Origin: Melampsora larici-populina 98AG31
Lineage: Eukaryota > Basidiomycota > Pucciniomycetes > Pucciniales > Melampsoraceae
NCBI RefSeq assembly: GCF_000204055.1
Contig: NW_006768808.1
Span: 641,865-705,864 of the forward strand
DNA length: 64,000 nucleotides
Reading direction: 5' to 3'
How positions within the stretch are numbered: the stretch's first letter is position 1; each line of letters begins with the position of its first letter. Both the position numbers and the translations under genes were made by a program. Of the stretch, positions 47,780 through 59,680 are shown piece by piece. A model generated the notes under the pieces. The model was not told the origin of the DNA. It did not search any database and saw only the letters and a list, made by a program, of their open reading frames with translations.

Positions 47780-48242
47780 TTAGGTGCTCTGGGTACCTTA
47801 CCAAAATTGATTGAATTTGTTGGATGATTTCTTCTGTTCCAAAATGGTGGAAATGCATCATCTGAGGGTATAAAACGTGTAAAAAGTGAAAAAAATGGAA
47901 TCGGCTTGTAGTATCAAATGGGATTGATCCGGAGCTTCTGAATTGATCTGGTGCGAAAAATCAGCTTGTCAGCCGACGAAGAAGTCCCTTTCTTCATCAA
48001 CTTGACAGTCGCTCTGTACAGGCGCCACAGTTGTTTGAAAACTCAAAACGGACTTATTGGATTTATGAACGACTGTAGACTGAGCCTCGTATGAATCTGG
48101 CCTATAGGTTAGGTTTATGGACATCAAAAGATGATCAGCTCAAAGAATATGAAGATTGAGAATGAAAAGTGAGCTAGATGTGAACCATATCCATCGACAG
48201 CAAAAAAATCATCATGAGGAACTGAACATTTTGACAACGCAA

Positions 48243-48480
48243 TCAGACCGAGGCTGAGAAGAATGCTTGGTTATAAAGTTTGAATGATTGATAATCTAGA
48301 TTTGGGTAAGGTGCCATCTGACCAGATTGGAGGTAGGTTTGAGCAAAGCCTGGTTCCACGAAAAGCGATAGATGAGACCTAGTGAAACATTGATATGCGT
48401 CCATTTTGATATACATATAATAATCATTGGATTTGAATTCACCGAGGGACATTTGCAAACATTCATTGAAGAAGAAGAGT
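48243..48480 (-). other. Possible isolated exon fragment
   Basis: A minus-strand frame of about 70 codons (MSLGEFKSNDYYMYIKMDAY...) with a possible donor in the middle. No family, no neighbouring exons assigned. Confidence 0.2.
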
Positions 48481-48600
48481 TGGGATCTTGAAGGATGGTA
48501 TTGAGCTTTTTGATGAATAGAACAATGACATCAGTTATAGAGATAAAACTGCACTTATGCTTAACTCAAGAAGTGAAAGGACGTTGACCTACAGTTTGCC

Positions 48601-49245
48601 TTAGCTTAACAAAGCCCTCTCTGCGCGGCCACGTCCGCGCGCCTCGCAGAGGGGCTTACGACTAATCGTCGATTTTTGGCGTGAACACTCCAAGCGTTAA
48701 GTGTCCTTATGTTGTTTTTTGCAATTTGACGCTTCCCTCACAAACAAACATCGCTTTACCCTTCAGGGAAAGTGGTTCTTAAATGCTTTCTACATGTCCT
48801 CATGGCCTAACACCATGGATACTCTGAGTGATGCGGCCACAAAAGAGGTTTGAAGATTTTCACTAATCCCGCCTGTACAGCGGGCTTTTGGGTTAATTTT
48901 TGACTTTCAGACATAAAGAAGTCCTCGAAAACACTTAAAGTGTGAATACAAGCCGTGAGCTATGTTACTAGTGAGACATAAGGGCTTCACAATCAAGCTC
49001 AAAAAAAGCATGATGAAGCAGGTTTTCCTAGATGATGAATAGATGAAAATATGTAGACAACATTGGTGAACCACTTTCCCTGCAGGGTGAAGTGGTGTTT
49101 GTTTGCGAGGGAAGCGTTGAAATGCAAAAAACAACATAAGGCCACTTAACGCTTGGAGTGTTCACGCCAAAAATCGACGATTAGTCGTAAGCCCCTCTGC
49201 GAGGCGCGCGGACGTGGCCGCGCAGAGAGGGCTTTGTTAAGCTAA
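48601..49245. mobile_element. Foldback MITE with 9-bp TSD (MULE-type)
   Basis: 645 bp with long terminal inverted repeats of about 180 bp (ttagcttaacaaagccctct ... on both ends, over 90% identical by eye). The flanking direct repeat CAGTTTGCC is at 48592-48600 and 49246-49254. A 9-bp duplication and long arms are typical of Mutator-like elements. The outer arms contain a GC-rich palindrome (cggccacgtccgcgcgcc region). The loop of about 290 bp is non-coding. Confidence 0.9.
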
Positions 49246-49525
49246 CAGTTTGCCATGGTCTAGGTCATGATTGACCAAATCCGATTGAGAGTATGTAAGA
49301 TGAAGTTATAATGAAATGAGTGAACCGTATATTTGAAATGGGTGAGGAAGATTGGATGACAACTTGACTTGTCCATGACGTGTATTGAATTAGTTTTGAT
49401 AATTTGTCAACTTGAAAGAGATCAAAAGAATTTTGTTGAAGCTTAAGTTGGAAGTTGAAGTGTTCTGGTAAAAGTTTTGATGAATTTGTTTGAATTTATT
49501 GATAGTTGACTTTGCAATTTCATTT

Positions 49526-49554
49526 CACTAGCCATATTGGGCGGCGGGCGCCGC
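49526..49554 (+). repeat. CACTAG terminus with GC palindrome, copy 2
   Basis: CACTAGCCATATTGG followed by 'gcggcgggcgccgc'; same orientation as 45580-45607. No inverted partner was found. Confidence 0.5.
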
Positions 49555-50165
49555 GTTCCTAAGAGGGGCTCATCTGAGGTCCATTTGCAAAGAATGTGGA
49601 GGCTATAATGGATCAAACGTCACCCATTCAGGACATTGTTTTGGGGGAAACTGGCAAGATGACATTACATTGATACCAACGTTCAACTTTGTTCTTTATA
49701 ACTTGAAGCTTTGATTGTAACTGGTCAATTGACACAGGAGATAGCTCACTCAGAAAATCTATCACATAAAGATAGGGAAAGGATACAAAGTGTGATCATG
49801 ACAAAGATACATGTGTACCAAATGGTTTCCGGCAGGGTGATTCAATTCCACATACAGGTACAGTGAGGGCTTCCAAGACTTCCATAGTATGATGGGCACC
49901 TTTGATGAAGAAATTGAAAATGTGTGACCATGAACTTGAATGAATTGCAAGATATATTAAGTTGAGTAAAGTTTTGCAAATCATCAGAAATGAAATGTTG
50001 TGGTATTGTTATTGTTATTGTTACTGGTGGTGATGGGAATTTAATGGTTACTGGTAAAGAGAGAACTGAGAAATTACAATGTTGAATTCAAACATGATTG
50101 TGTTGAAATTGAGGGGAAAGACCCTGTTGCTTCACTTGAGATCTGACCAGATATCTCTACACCGC
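49555..50165. other. AT-rich non-coding DNA
   Basis: No supported gene; contains a short (ttgtta)n run near 50005-50024. Confidence 0.3.
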
Positions 50166-50359
50166 CAACATAGATGCCTCGGATCGGGAGATCCGAGGTA
50201 TTGTTGGATGCAAATTGTCAGACAGATCTTATCCAAGGTTTCTGTCCGAGGTATCATTATGTGCCAAAGATTACCTCAGATCATAACCTCGGAAAGGTCC
50301 TGTCCAAGGTTTCAGATCCAAGAACACCTCAGATTTCCAAATCCGAGGTCAATATGTTG
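50166..50359. mobile_element. Candidate MITE 4 with reiterated TCCGAGG motif
   Basis: 194 bp with inverted ends CAACATAGATGCCTCGGAT / CAACATATTGACCTCGGAT and seven or so internal 'tccgaggt / cctcgga' words. The architecture is like MITEs 1-3, but I could not see a matching duplication at the flanks. Confidence 0.5.
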
Positions 50360-51013
50360 GCAGTGCTACATTTTGTTGTAAAATCTTTGCATGAGTTAGT
50401 AGTACTTAAAGTGTGATGTTGATTAATTTTCATGTTGATATTTCCTCATTTTAGACATCAAATGAAATATTCTGTTCTTCAATCACTCTAAAATCAGAAA
50501 AAAAATCATACTCAAGAGGATCAATTATCACAAACTTTTGGATGATTTGTATTTGTCAAGATTAAAGTGATCAAAAAGAAGTATAATCAAGATGTATTTC
50601 ACAAATCAGATCAAGATAGATAATCAGATGATGGGGCAGAAGAAAATGGAGAAATTGATTTGGTTAATGCTCAAGGAGAGATGTGTTACCGTAAGAGAGG
50701 GAAATCAGTATTTATTCTAAATACCCTCAATGGAGTGACAAGTTACTGTGTAAATGATGTCTGTAAATGGTGCACATTTGAGTCATGACGGAATGTATTT
50801 CTCAATGTGCTTAATCTCTCCAGTACTTCAAATACTACACTTTGTTGTAAACCTTTCCCTTTGGAATGTATAACTCATCTGATGTGTAGACGGTCCATCA
50901 TTAAGCCTGGTCCCTACCAGGTCAAAAGGGCCTTTCAAGGCTGCAGAAGCAGAGCATATAGATTGCTCCATATGTAGCCTGAAATTGACTTACATATCAA
51001 AGTGTAGGAGGGA
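50360..51013. other. AT-rich non-coding DNA
   Basis: No supported gene or repeat. Confidence 0.3.
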
Positions 51014-51020
51014 TTGGACA

Positions 51021-51339
51021 CAACGCTGAGACAGCTACGCTACAACACGCTACCATGCATTTTGTATGTAGCGTAACTGTATGCAGTTAACACAGATCTG
51101 ACCTTTATGATAGTGTAACTTTTCAAGTTACGCTACGCTACAAGCTACTGTAGCTGAGTTTTGTGCCTCTACACTACGCTACAGGGCCAAAAATTGGTTA
51201 GCTGGAGATTTTCTGGGACTCTGCGTAGGGTAGCTGGGATTCATTCATGCTGATTCCTGCTAGCTGTAGCTTTGCAGCATGTTTCTAGCTACGCTATCTT
51301 GCGCTATCAGCTACGGATAGATTAGCTGTCTCAGTGTTG
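51021..51339. mobile_element. MITE 3, hAT-like 7-bp TSD
   Basis: 319 bp. Ends CAACGCTGAGACAGCTA and CAACACTGAGACAGCTA (16/17). The duplication is TTGGACA at 51014-51020 and 51340-51346. The interior repeats 'gtagcgta / tacgctac' words. No coding capacity. Confidence 0.9.
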
Positions 51340-51346
51340 TTGGACA

Positions 51347-52197
51347 TGAACAACACAAGACTTTTGAAGAGATGAAAAATCTATCAAGTACACATGTTGG
51401 ATCACTTGGCAGTTGAGAATTGTGAGGAATGCTTTGGGGAAGATGAACAAGAGTTGAAATGAATGCTGAGAAATGGTTGAAAGAGGCTTGCAGGTATTGA
51501 TTGATCAAACTTCTTGATCGAGAGTTCATCATTGGTGCCATGAGACAGCTGTTGAAACTTTCTTTGCAATTTCTTTTTTGAAGAACATATCATTGTACAC
51601 CAGCAAGACATTGATTATGCCTCAATAATAAAGATAAATGTTTGAGAAAGAAATAAATGATGATGACGGTAAGATGACAATAAGATGAATCTACAATGAA
51701 TCACAGTCTATGATGACAAGTGTTCCAGGTGACAAAAAGATGATGAAGAAATGCATTGCAGAGTACAAAAAGAGAGAAGGGCTGAGTTGTCCATCACTGT
51801 GTATTGATCCTACAACTGTAATTTGATTGAAAAGAGCTTGATAATTTATCATTGAGCATCAACTTGAAATCAAATCATGTTCATTTGAATTCAACTTCAA
51901 GTGAGTCTACAGTTGAGATTTTCATTTGTCAAACCACTCATTGGGTTAATCCCTTGAGGATAGAAACCCAATCTGTTGAAGCCTGTCCAATTATTTTGAA
52001 CAAAGTCAAAGACTTTAGAAAAATGATGTTGATCAGTTCTTTCAAAATGAAAATGTAATGATGAGTTCAATGCGACACCTTTGACAAAAATCCTATAAAA
52101 TGTTTGAGATCAATTGAAATGTGATATTTTGAAGTCAGGTGTTAGGATGTTCATTGAAAGATGCAGATGCAGATCTAGGTTTGTTTGGAGGTATATA
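51347..52197. other. AT-rich non-coding DNA
   Basis: No supported gene. Confidence 0.3.
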
Positions 52198-53800
52198 TTA
52201 ATCATTCATATCAGGATGAACTTGATTGGTAGGAGTAGTGGATAATGATCCTTGAAGTTGAGATGAAGGTGATTGAATCTGAATTGACCAATCTTGATGA
52301 AGAAGAAGTGGTTGTTGTTGTTGAATGTAATTTAATTTCAAAGGTGGAGAATGAGGATGATTGAAGAAGGAGAAGTCCAATGGACATATGATATCATAAG
52401 ATGCACAACCTGATTGCTACACACCTCATTGCACAGCCAATACATAAGTTGACAATGTCTTTGAACTTGACATTTTGATCAAAGATGGGTCGATAGGACT
52501 TGAGAGGCTGACTTGGAAAGCAATGTCAACATGAATAATTAACAAAATGCATGAAGAATTGGTGATAATCTCGCAAAGGTAGGTAAGTCTACCCCAAGAC
52601 CGTCAAAGCCAATTCTGGATTGATGTGAACACTTTGAATTAACTCATTCCAAGGATCCTTCGATGCAAGACCAAAACTGGTAAGAAACAACAGAAAAATC
52701 AGTGTTTGTTTTGGGTTTGAATATGACCAATTGGTGAAGTGATCAGAACGTAGGTGTCTGTACACACCTCCATCTACAATGATGTGCATTGAAATAAGGA
52801 GCGGGATTGATATGAGAGCTATTGGTTGCCAAATCGCGTAAGTTGAAACATTGATTTGACCAATTTGCGATTCTAATCAGTTCGTAGTGAGTTGGAAGAT
52901 TTTTACCATTTGATGAGAAAACACATCCTCCTTTTTCATAATAATAATTATCAAACCTATATTGTTCAGATAAAGGAGTTTGGTTGAGATTGGGTTTCAA
53001 ATGGGCAATCAGTTGGGCGAAGTTGTGGGCTGGGTAAGGTGTAAGTGGGATGATAGTTAGAATGTATGATTCATCATTTTCAATGTGAAATAAGTTATAC
53101 TTTGATTGGTTTGGTTTATTTTTGCTTTTGATTCCATGATGAGTATGAGAATGCTGGCAGAGAAGTTGAATGCGTGATTGATATGGTAGTATTACCTACT
53201 TTGATTAAAGATTCTGATATCGCTAGCGATAGATTGATCGATGTCTTCTTCTTTATCATTCTTATCAGCATCGACATTATCAGACTTCTGGTTTCTTCTA
53301 ATACGGCTGTGTTCTTTTATTGAATCAAATTGGAATAATGATTGTAGGTCGAATCATAGAAAGAGGATGAGTCTCCTGTTCTATTAGACAAATTTGGTTG
53401 ATGTTGGATGAGCTGTGTATTAAGATTTGTAAAATGGTTGAATGATAAACTACTAACCTTCTAAACAATTTAAGACGATGGAAATAACTTGAATCACAGG
53501 TGGTGCGTTCATATGTTGTGATTCGAAACCAAAAAATTGCACTATCGGTGGATTTATTCCAATCAGTATGAAAATAAAATGATTAGTTGATGCATGGACT
53601 CACATGGATAAACTAATCCATAGTTGTCCTTTAACTTGTAATGATAATGATGATTCTGGTGATCTCTGGTGATCTCTAGTATTGAAATCAATTCTAGAAA
53701 AATCAAAACCTACTCTGAATAACCAATCCACGATGATGATCAAGATCGAATTAAGCCGCCAATAAGAATCTCCAACTTTTTTCAAATTATCATTCTCCAA
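52198..53800 (-). CDS. Tentative multi-exon rust gene, function unknown
   Basis: Minus-strand exon-like frames join across plausible introns. In order: about 53640-53800 (KKVGDSYWRLNSILIIIVDW), about 53460-53570 (NKSTDSAIFWFRITTYERTT), about 53220-53340 (a charged Asp/Lys/Glu segment) and about 52750-53025. The last contains 'EQYRFDNYYYEKGGCVFSSN', 'WSNQCFNLRDLATNSSHINP' and donor AG|GTGTGT. Then come about 52595-52685 (SKDPWNELIQSVHINPELAL) and a Gln/Pro/Ser-rich end at 52198. No ATG could be assigned, and phases of the outer joins were not all closed. It could be a partial or pseudo gene. No family recognised. Confidence 0.35.
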
Positions 53801-54544
53801 AGCTTTGAATTTCTTTCAATCAGATCCATTCCCTTAATTGTCTAAACCATGCATTCTTCCTTGACTTTTGAAATCTTTGATTGATAATCTAATCAATTAA
53901 AATTTGATCAAAAGACCTATTGTTAAATACTTGATGGGTTAGATTCCAGTGGTTTCATTACTTCGTGATCCTATTACAGATGCGATGGCCATGTTTAGTT
54001 ATTTTTGAACATCTTACAGTTAGACATTCCTCCTTTGAAAAGGGAAAACTGAAGTCGATGTCATTCGAATGATGATCATAAGTTATATTTGTTGAAGCTG
54101 AATTTGATAATGATAACCAGTTTTAAGTTCCTCACGAGAGACTAATCTAGATAATTTCAGATATCAGTTAGTTGTTATTCTAATTGTAGAGGTTTTGATG
54201 ATTGAAAGCAGATCCAGAATCTCGTTAATCTGAGAATTGAATAAGGACAAAAAGTACAAATCACAGATCCCTAGGCCAGACGGACCTCGAAGAAGTTCGT
54301 CATCGCTTGTACCATGGATCTCTGACTTACCAGTCTTGATTCTTGAACTGATGACCATTGAGCGTGAACAGCACAGTTTGAAAGAGAGTATCGATCTGCC
54401 CATGGAAACTAAATCTACTGAAGGCAGCGAATCAAGACAGATCGCCTTGAAGTGAGAAGAATAGCTTTGTGTATTGCTACATACGGGAAAACCGACATTG
54501 TTAAGCTAAGAGAATCAAGAGTCAGTTGGCGTGATCAAAAAGGT
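53801..54544. other. Non-coding or unresolved interval
   Basis: Overlapping short frames at 54164-54455 on both strands; neither has splice-consistent partners. No call. Confidence 0.25.
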
Positions 54545-55226
54545 TCACTGGGTCCCTCTGTCATCTAGATCAAGTCCCTCACATTTGTCTGCTTCTTCGA
54601 GATGCTGCTGAACTTCTTCCCTCGCATCCAAGGCCATTTGCTACAAAAGAGGTCTAAAAAAGACGTGTCAACACAGAGGTCTGAATGGATTTGAGGGAAA
54701 AGAGATAGCTTTCAATCACTTACATTTTGAATTAGCAACACGACCCGTGAATCAAGATACCTGACATCTTTCAACAAGAAAGTTCTTTTTGGCCTGAGAG
54801 GAGATCATGGTTTTCAAGTCTCTGTTGAGCTGAATCAAATCAGAATGTCAAACCAAGAGTTTAGTCAGTAGTTGGGACGGAAAAATGACTATCAGTTCAA
54901 CTTTAATTCACCTCGAGCCACTTCATCCTCAATCTTGGAATAATTTTTGGCCGCCATTGAGTAAAGCTGGGTAACAAAGTATTGACTTCCATTTCTGATC
55001 ATGGATATAAAATAAACATTGAAAATCAAATTATCAAAGCTGAGTTCAAGTGTCTGATTGTCCAATGTATGTGCATATGTATGCAATGGATTTGAATGGG
55101 AAGAGAAGAATGGGTGTTCTGAGTGTGGTTATCTGAATTGTTCATGATTTGAATTAAGACCGGGACCTGCTGCTGAACCACTGATTGAGAGCCCGTGTTG
55201 CTTGAATCCAGCGCTATTGCTGCCAT
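54545..55226 (-). CDS. Tentative small coiled-coil gene
   Basis: A possible first exon starts at the ATG 55226 (MAAIALDSSNTGSQSVVQQQ). Later exon-like segments are 'NGSQYFVTQLYSMAAKNYSK', 'LNRDLKTMISSQAKKNFLVE' and a last exon 'MALDAREEVQQHLEEADKCE' ending with a TGA at 54545-54547. The segments look like one helical, coiled-coil-prone protein. Donor choices (GTCCCG, GTGGCT) are weak, so the model is uncertain. No family recognised. Confidence 0.35.
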
Positions 55227-55428
55227 GTTTTAGTTGAGAGGATCGAGAATGAGCTGAGTTGTAGTGAATTGATTGTGAGTTCATTGGATTGATTACACAT
55301 CTGACCATTATCAAGTATAGAAAAGATGAAATAAGCTTGAAGGTTCGAGATGTGGTGTAGATTCAGATACTAACCTTCGCCAATACTTTAGTCTGAAAGT
55401 CACATTGGTTCAAACCACACATAATTAC

Positions 55429-55519
55429 CTCCAACTAAATCTGCAATCACCCCCCCAAAGCCTGAAACCATGGGACATGGAATCATGGCTTTGGCGGGGT
55501 AATGCAGATTTAGTCGGAG
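55429..55519. mobile_element. Short foldback element
   Basis: 91 bp with inverted ends 'ctccaactaaatctgcaat' / 'ctccgactaaatctgcatt' and an inner 'accccccc / gcggggt' pair. Possibly a minimal MITE; no duplication identified. Confidence 0.5.
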
Positions 55520-55599
55520 CTCACGTTAGACTCACTTTTTACGGTGTAGTCGGGGCTTGACGTCCATGATTCTTTTTGCCTCATCTTCAGCCGCTATTT

Positions 55600-56560
55600 A
55601 TACTGAAATTTTTGCTATTGCTACGTGCTTTTATCAAAGTGCTTTCCTCGTTCCCTCCACTATTTGCTTTTAATCTTTAGCTTTTGACAATTTGCTTTTC
55701 GTTCTGGTCTCATTACTTGGTTTAAGGTTGTGCTTTCTGTCATTTATGTTGCTTTTGCACGCTTTTTTTAATGTGCTTTCGCTTTGTCTGTCGCCTGTCA
55801 TTCACCTTGAGGTTGCATTTCTTTTTTTTTCCTCTTCCTATTTGATCGATCCATTAGCTTTCTCCGCTTTTCTTCACGTGTGCTTTGTCTCATGCTCCTG
55901 GTTCCATCTTGCTGTCTATTTGTGATATCGTGATGTGCTTTTACAATGGTGCTTTCCTAAATGCTCTCATTATCTGCTTTGATCTGCTTTGATCCTGTAT
56001 CATTTACATATTAGCCTTTGTCTTCCTTGTCATTACGTACTTTTACCAGTGCTCTGTGCACTATTGACCTTGATCTTTTGCTCTTATAGCATTGTGCTTT
56101 CGTTGTCTAATATGTTGCTTTATATTCACCTGACGTCTTTCTTTCACCCTTCCTCTCTCTTCCTATTCCGTATATATATCTATTTGGTGCTTTCGCATGT
56201 CTCAATGTGTGCTTTCCGTCATCTTTTTGTCACCCTCTTCTTCCGTCTAATGTGCTTTTGTAGACCATCATCAATCATAATGTTATTCTTCCCTCGTACA
56301 ATGATTTGTTCTCTTCGTGTACCACTTTTGGTATTAATTTTTTCTCATCTTTCCGTTTTCTGATCTCAACGGTGTATTCTTATATATCTTAATATGACAA
56401 TGGTCGCTTAGCCTTTTCGTTTTCCCAAACTGACCATTGATCTCATCTCGACTAAACCCATGTGAGCCCTCTTTCATACTTTCTCGATATGTGCTTTTCA
56501 TGTTTCCACATCTTTTGCTTATTATGTTATTGTCGAACCTTGGCACTTTTGTGCTTCTAT
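55600..56560 (+). repeat. Pyrimidine-rich tract with reiterated TGCTTT
   Basis: About 20 TGCTTT(T/C) words in the same orientation at irregular spacing of roughly 20-70 bp. The plus strand is strongly T/C-rich, giving long Leu/Phe/Ser frames that are composition artefacts. It precedes the Helitron genes, on the same strand. Confidence 0.5.
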
Positions 56561-58498
56561 TCCGGCTTTGTTAATTACATTCGATTTCATTTCCATTTTG
56601 GTTTACTCGTATTCCTCTTTCTTAGTGGCCATTCCTAAATGCCTCTTCTAAATGCGATAAATGCATATTTCGTCGCTGCCTAAATCGTCCCGGTTTGCCA
56701 ATGTCGGAAACACCTCACTGCTTATGAAACTTTTGTGCATCGATTGCTTATTTTCTGTTGGGTCTATTGCTGTAATGGGTATGTCTCATGATATTGTATC
56801 CAGTCGTTTAGTCATCTATATTAAACAAGATTACCGGCTTAACCTTTCTCTTCCAATTTAGTCCCTCTACCCTTCTCTTCATAATCATTGCATTCCTCAT
56901 TTCACATTCTCAGTTCCAGTAATACCTATATAAATCACACTTGAATTATTGATCCATCCATTTGGTCTCAAATTTATACAATCTACCTAAATTTTGTCTC
57001 GTTTTTGCTCTCAATCTAATGCATCCTACACAATCACTAGACTCAACTTATGTCTCCGGCTTTGGTTGGGTGAATTGGAAGACATTTGCGCTTGCTGACA
57101 ACCGTGTAGAGTTGGACCTCTTAGGTCATATGCTCGTTGACTTCATTCAGGGTCAGCACTCATTTAATCATCTATGCAGCGAACACCATTGACACTATTT
57201 TTATCTAGATTCACGCGGTAAGGCAAGACCAATCATGCAAACTGGGCGCCTCACAAACGCAACTTCAGGCAAATGCTACACATTCACTATCTGTTTGCTT
57301 CACCGGAGCTTGCCCGAAGTTAGAATCGCACAAATTTAGGCCACGCCCTCTCGGTCTCTTTTTCACAAGTCCACACTGTTGTACATTTTGCATTTGTATG
57401 AGGTTCAGAAAGCCCTATGCTTCATGTTGGCTACATCTACAACCCTGATCTCAAAATTCATCCGCCAGACTGCTTGACTTTTACAGATACTTTGCTTATA
57501 TGGCGTATTTGTCTACCATGCTACCCATTGGATCATTATCCTGCCTGTTTACATACCTCGTCTGAATGTTCTTGATCAGCCCGTCATGTATCAATGTACA
57601 ATAATGTGATACATATATCTGAACTTATTTCGGCATGTCCCACCGGTTGCACTTACTCTTTACGCGAAGTTTTACTATGAGTAGTAATCTACCACATTAT
57701 GATACACATACGCCCTTGATCAGATTTTGCTTCCCCACCTTTTCATTATTCTTCGCGTGAAACCCCTCCCTACACGACCGACTTAATTTGAATCTTGCAG
57801 GTTTTCTACGTGTTGCTGAGAGTACCTATGTCTAACTTATCATCTATTTCTTCCCACTGACTTTGGTCCAACCAACAGTCGACAACATCGCAAGTTTCTT
57901 TCCCATCGGTTCAGTTAATTGGATCATGTCATATCTCTAACATGATCCTCCTGCATTTCATTCACTCCAGTTTGTAGTGACGTACTTCCCCCTTGATGGT
58001 AGGTCTATGGATCCTACGGTCAGGGGTTTCGTGTGATTGGAGTTGCGTGAAGTCTTACGACGCCTCTTGGTTTCTGGTATAAAACCTTCCAACCTTTGCC
58101 TGAAAGTTTGAAATGCGTCCGTCACTATTCACTTGATTCACTTGACACCGTTCGGCTTTGTGTTGTTTCAACATTGTCCAGTTCATTTGTGTGAATCCTT
58201 CGATTATAAACTGAATTTGGGTTCATTTTTATCTCTATCTTTCCACCCACCTTCGTTCCTAATCATATACGTGAACTGTAGCCGAACTAAACGTGTCCGA
58301 ATTGTTGCTATCCTACGCCCACTTTTGATGTCCTCCATTCCTCGGATTCTTTGTTTAGCAGAATACCTCTTCGGTTTTGAATTGTGACCTCATACAGATA
58401 CTTTAGACCCATCGGTTTTCTCATTTAGACGTGAATATATTCAGTTATTGCACCGGTTTTTATACATGACTGATATCGTGCTTCATCACTTTTAGGTC
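56561..58498. other. Presumed Helitron 5' region
   Basis: About 1.9 kb upstream of the accessory gene. A frame at 57019-57190 (MHPTQSLDSTYVSGFGWVNW) could be a small exon, but no partners were found. No clear Helitron 5' TC terminus was located. Confidence 0.3.
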
Positions 58499-59680
58499 AT
58501 GGCCACCATTCAATCCCCTGCCAACCGAAGCCCCAACTGTGGAGCGAAGACTGGAGGTGGGATCACCGTTAAAAGAAAGAATCATCCATTTATTGTTTCC
58601 TCTCTTTTTGATGTCTTTGAAAATGTAAGCTCCGTCGAATGTCGAATATTACGTCTTCTAATAAATTAAATTGTCGTTGAAGGTCGGACCCGAAGTCAGC
58701 GGCATGTACGGTTTTCGGCATTCTCACACTACGATCGTTACCCGCGACGGGAGTGGTGATTCTGTAGAATGGGTAATAAAATGTGTAGCATATGGTGGCA
58801 CTGATGGTATACTGGATGTCGACGGTGTTTATTGTCTTAAGGGAAGGTTGTTGGCTCTGAATCAAAAGGAGACCCAGAAATTTTATTACGAACCCGACTT
58901 TCAACTTTTAGCAAACACCTCCAAAAATTTACCTTTCAATTTGGCAAACGGCGTAAGTGTTACAGGTCTGGGCATAATCGAGACGCGTGTTGTTGATCCA
59001 GTCGAGCCTGGAAAAGAAAACATCTTTCTCATTGTCAAACATTCCGATTATAATCCAGACGTAAGTCTACATCCTCTACTTTATACTTTTCGATCCACTG
59101 ACATACATGATTTTAGATTCAAGCTCAATCCACTTTCAAAGTCGAGTACCGTGCCATGTGGTCAAAACTCATGGAGAAACTTCAACCATTAATGACGGAA
59201 GGTCGAGAGGTTATGCTTACTGGCCATATAGTAGGTCGCAATGAAAATGAGGATATGTGGATTGTCCAGGTTGAGTATTTGTCATCCTCCCACTTCACCA
59301 TATGGTCCCCCAACGTCACTGACCAAGTGCCTATCTTTCTTAGATGACCGGGGTCAGCGTTACAAGTGGTTCAGAGAATGTGTCGGCACCTGTGACTGTA
59401 GATGGCGCATCAAGTTGTGCTACACCAAGGGGTCGAAAACGTGCGAAAATGTAAGTAAAGGTATTCACATCTATGTTTTCTGTCGCTGATTGTATCATCA
59501 TTGTTCAGGATCTTCACGGAATCAAACGGGACTGGGCCATTGGCTTCGACGTCAGGCTCTGCTCAAGTTGCCGACGAAGACCCCAATGTCAAAGGCAAAG
59601 GGAAGTCTTCTGGAAAGCCTGTCCCTATTCGTCAAGTGCCAAAAAGGCCAAAAGGCACCGCCTCTGATGCCGACATCTGA
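58499..59680 (+). CDS. Helitron-associated accessory protein (5 exons, 311 aa)
   Basis: Exons 58499-58624, 58683-59060, 59117-59269, 59344-59450 and 59509-59680 have GT-AG junctions and close to 936 nt. The middle of the protein (about 43-220) looks like a beta-rich, OB-fold-like domain: 'VEWVIKCVAYGGTDGILDVD', 'GVYCLKGRLLAL', 'NGVSVTGLGIIETRVVD', 'GREVMLTGHIVGRNENEDMW'. The tail is Ser/Lys/Pro-rich with basic clusters (RGRKRAK, KGKGKSSGK). It is followed 866 bp later by the Helitron Rep gene on the same strand. Helitrons in plants often carry RPA-like single-strand-binding proteins; an analogous role is inferred, not shown. Confidence 0.65.

Noticed and set aside
55692..56363. Long Leu/Phe/Ser frames that look like membrane proteins
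   Set aside because: They follow from the pyrimidine-rich strand composition; no start context, splice structure or family resemblance.
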